A stretch of DNA of 5,493 nucleotides from an uncultured Candidatus Saccharibacteria bacterium. Lineage in GTDB: Bacteria > Patescibacteria > Saccharimonadia > Saccharimonadales > UBA1547. The translations under genes and the position numbers were made by a program. The notes beneath the pieces are model-generated. The model was given only the letters and a program-made list of their open reading frames with translations. It was not told where the DNA came from and ran no database searches. The first letter of the stretch is position 1; the number at the start of each line of letters is the position of its first letter. The stretch covers positions 1 through 5,493 of the forward strand of contig CAMPIW010000029.1 in the NCBI GenBank assembly GCA_946886635.1, written 5' to 3'. Below, piece by piece: positions 5,230 through 5,493 of this stretch.

Positions 5230-5493
5230 TTATTTTTTTGCAAATCCGAAGCCAACCCTACGACTACCATCTTGCTTTTTAACTTGCTCGGCTTTATTTG
5301 ACTTAACGGTCGTTTGTTCTGACTGGTGACGAGGTTTCACGTGCAGGTAGTAGGTTGTTTTAAGACCACGCTTCCATGCTTCGAGGTAAATTTTTTCATA
5401 TTCGTCAATATCGCGTGTTTCAAGGTACATGTTACGGCTAATTGCTTGGTCTACCCATTTTTGTGCACGGGCCGCAACTTCAATGAAGGCATA
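5230..5493 (-). CDS. nrdA: Ribonucleotide reductase large (alpha) subunit, C-terminal end only
   Basis: The last 87 residues of the catalytic subunit, whose 5' part lies beyond the window. The segment EKIYLEAWKRGLKTTYYLHV is the classic end of the RNR barrel. The adjacent tyrosines (visible residues 48-49) correspond to E. coli Tyr730-Tyr731, which pass the radical to the active-site cysteine. After them come 38 residues, about as many as in E. coli NrdA (30), but with no cysteine at all. Class I enzymes normally end in a Cys pair such as CEACQ. Instead the tail is strongly basic (7 Lys and 3 Arg against 3 acidic residues) and ends in RRVGFGFAKK. No frameshift at the A7 run before the stop codon restores a Cys tail. 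The missing pair seems to be supplied by the 57-residue peptide encoded at 3529-3702. First gene of the visible nrd run; its promoter is out of view. Confidence 0.95.
   Translation of the reverse strand, partial: YAFIEVAARAQKWVDQAISRNMYLETRDIDEYEKIYLEAWKRGLKTTYYLHVKPRHQSEQTTVKSNKAEQVKKQDGSRRVGFGFAKK

Noticed and set aside
5196..5232. The nrdA stop codon and the nrdB ATG at 5226 are in the same frame, so readthrough could make an NrdA-NrdB fusion.
   Set aside because: nrdB has a clear ribosome binding site for the ATG at 5196, and alpha and beta subunits work as separate proteins. The shared frame has a one-in-three chance of being accidental.
5224..5239. A run of seven A residues just before the nrdA stop codon, suggesting a programmed or sequencing frameshift that might restore a Cys tail.
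   Set aside because: A -1 shift gives only Ile-Ser-Asn-Glu-Trp-Lys-Lys then stop, and a +1 shift stops after two codons. Neither adds cysteine.

Overview
The window most resembles a member of the Candidate Phyla Radiation (Patescibacteria), with Saccharibacteria (TM7) as the best guess. The reasons are indirect: compact spacing, moderate GC, a short prepilin with a nine-residue leader, a short glucose-6-phosphate dehydrogenase, and promoters placed almost on top of start codons. No marker gene is present, so the placement is an inference. All seven visible stop codons are TAA or TAG and no gene needs a recoded TGA, so the standard genetic code fits.

Layout, left to right. At the left edge a possible gene starts on the minus strand (start codon at 17-15) and runs out of the window, back to back with a plus-strand type IV prepilin gene (78-611). 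The prepilin gene ends 7 bp from the end of the convergent pyrG (CTP synthase, minus strand). Upstream of pyrG, and also on the minus strand, is zwf (glucose-6-phosphate dehydrogenase). Each has its own extended -10 promoter, and both promoters contain the same two sequence blocks, ATAGCG and CATGCTAT. Right of zwf is a minus-strand ribonucleotide reductase (RNR) locus, read in the order nrdA (3' end only), nrdB, an FMN-binding split-barrel protein, and a 57-residue peptide gene at 3529-3702 that is missing from a simple long-ORF view. No stretch longer than 300 bases lacks a gene.

The most interesting part is the RNR locus. The visible C-terminus of NrdA contains the conserved Tyr-Tyr pair but ends in Gly-Phe-Gly-Phe-Ala-Lys-Lys, without the redox-active cysteine pair that class I enzymes carry at the C-terminus to re-reduce their active site. 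About 1.5 kb downstream the 57-residue peptide ends in Met-Cys-Leu-Gly-Cys-Gln, which looks like that missing tail. It consists of a short predicted helix, a Ser/Thr/Ala-rich linker and the Cys pair. It has its own strong promoter, and a 16-bp sequence in that promoter matches the NrdR-box consensus at 12 of 16 positions. The proposal is a split RNR whose reducing arm is a separate small protein acting in trans. NrdB itself looks like the class Ic (Chlamydia-type) enzyme: Phe replaces the radical Tyr and Glu replaces the first Asp metal ligand, which implies a Mn/Fe cofactor.

The genes together serve nucleotide supply. RNR makes deoxynucleotides, CTP synthase makes CTP, and glucose-6-phosphate dehydrogenase makes NADPH that could feed the thioredoxin system reducing RNR. 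The pilin belongs to surface appendages and is unrelated.
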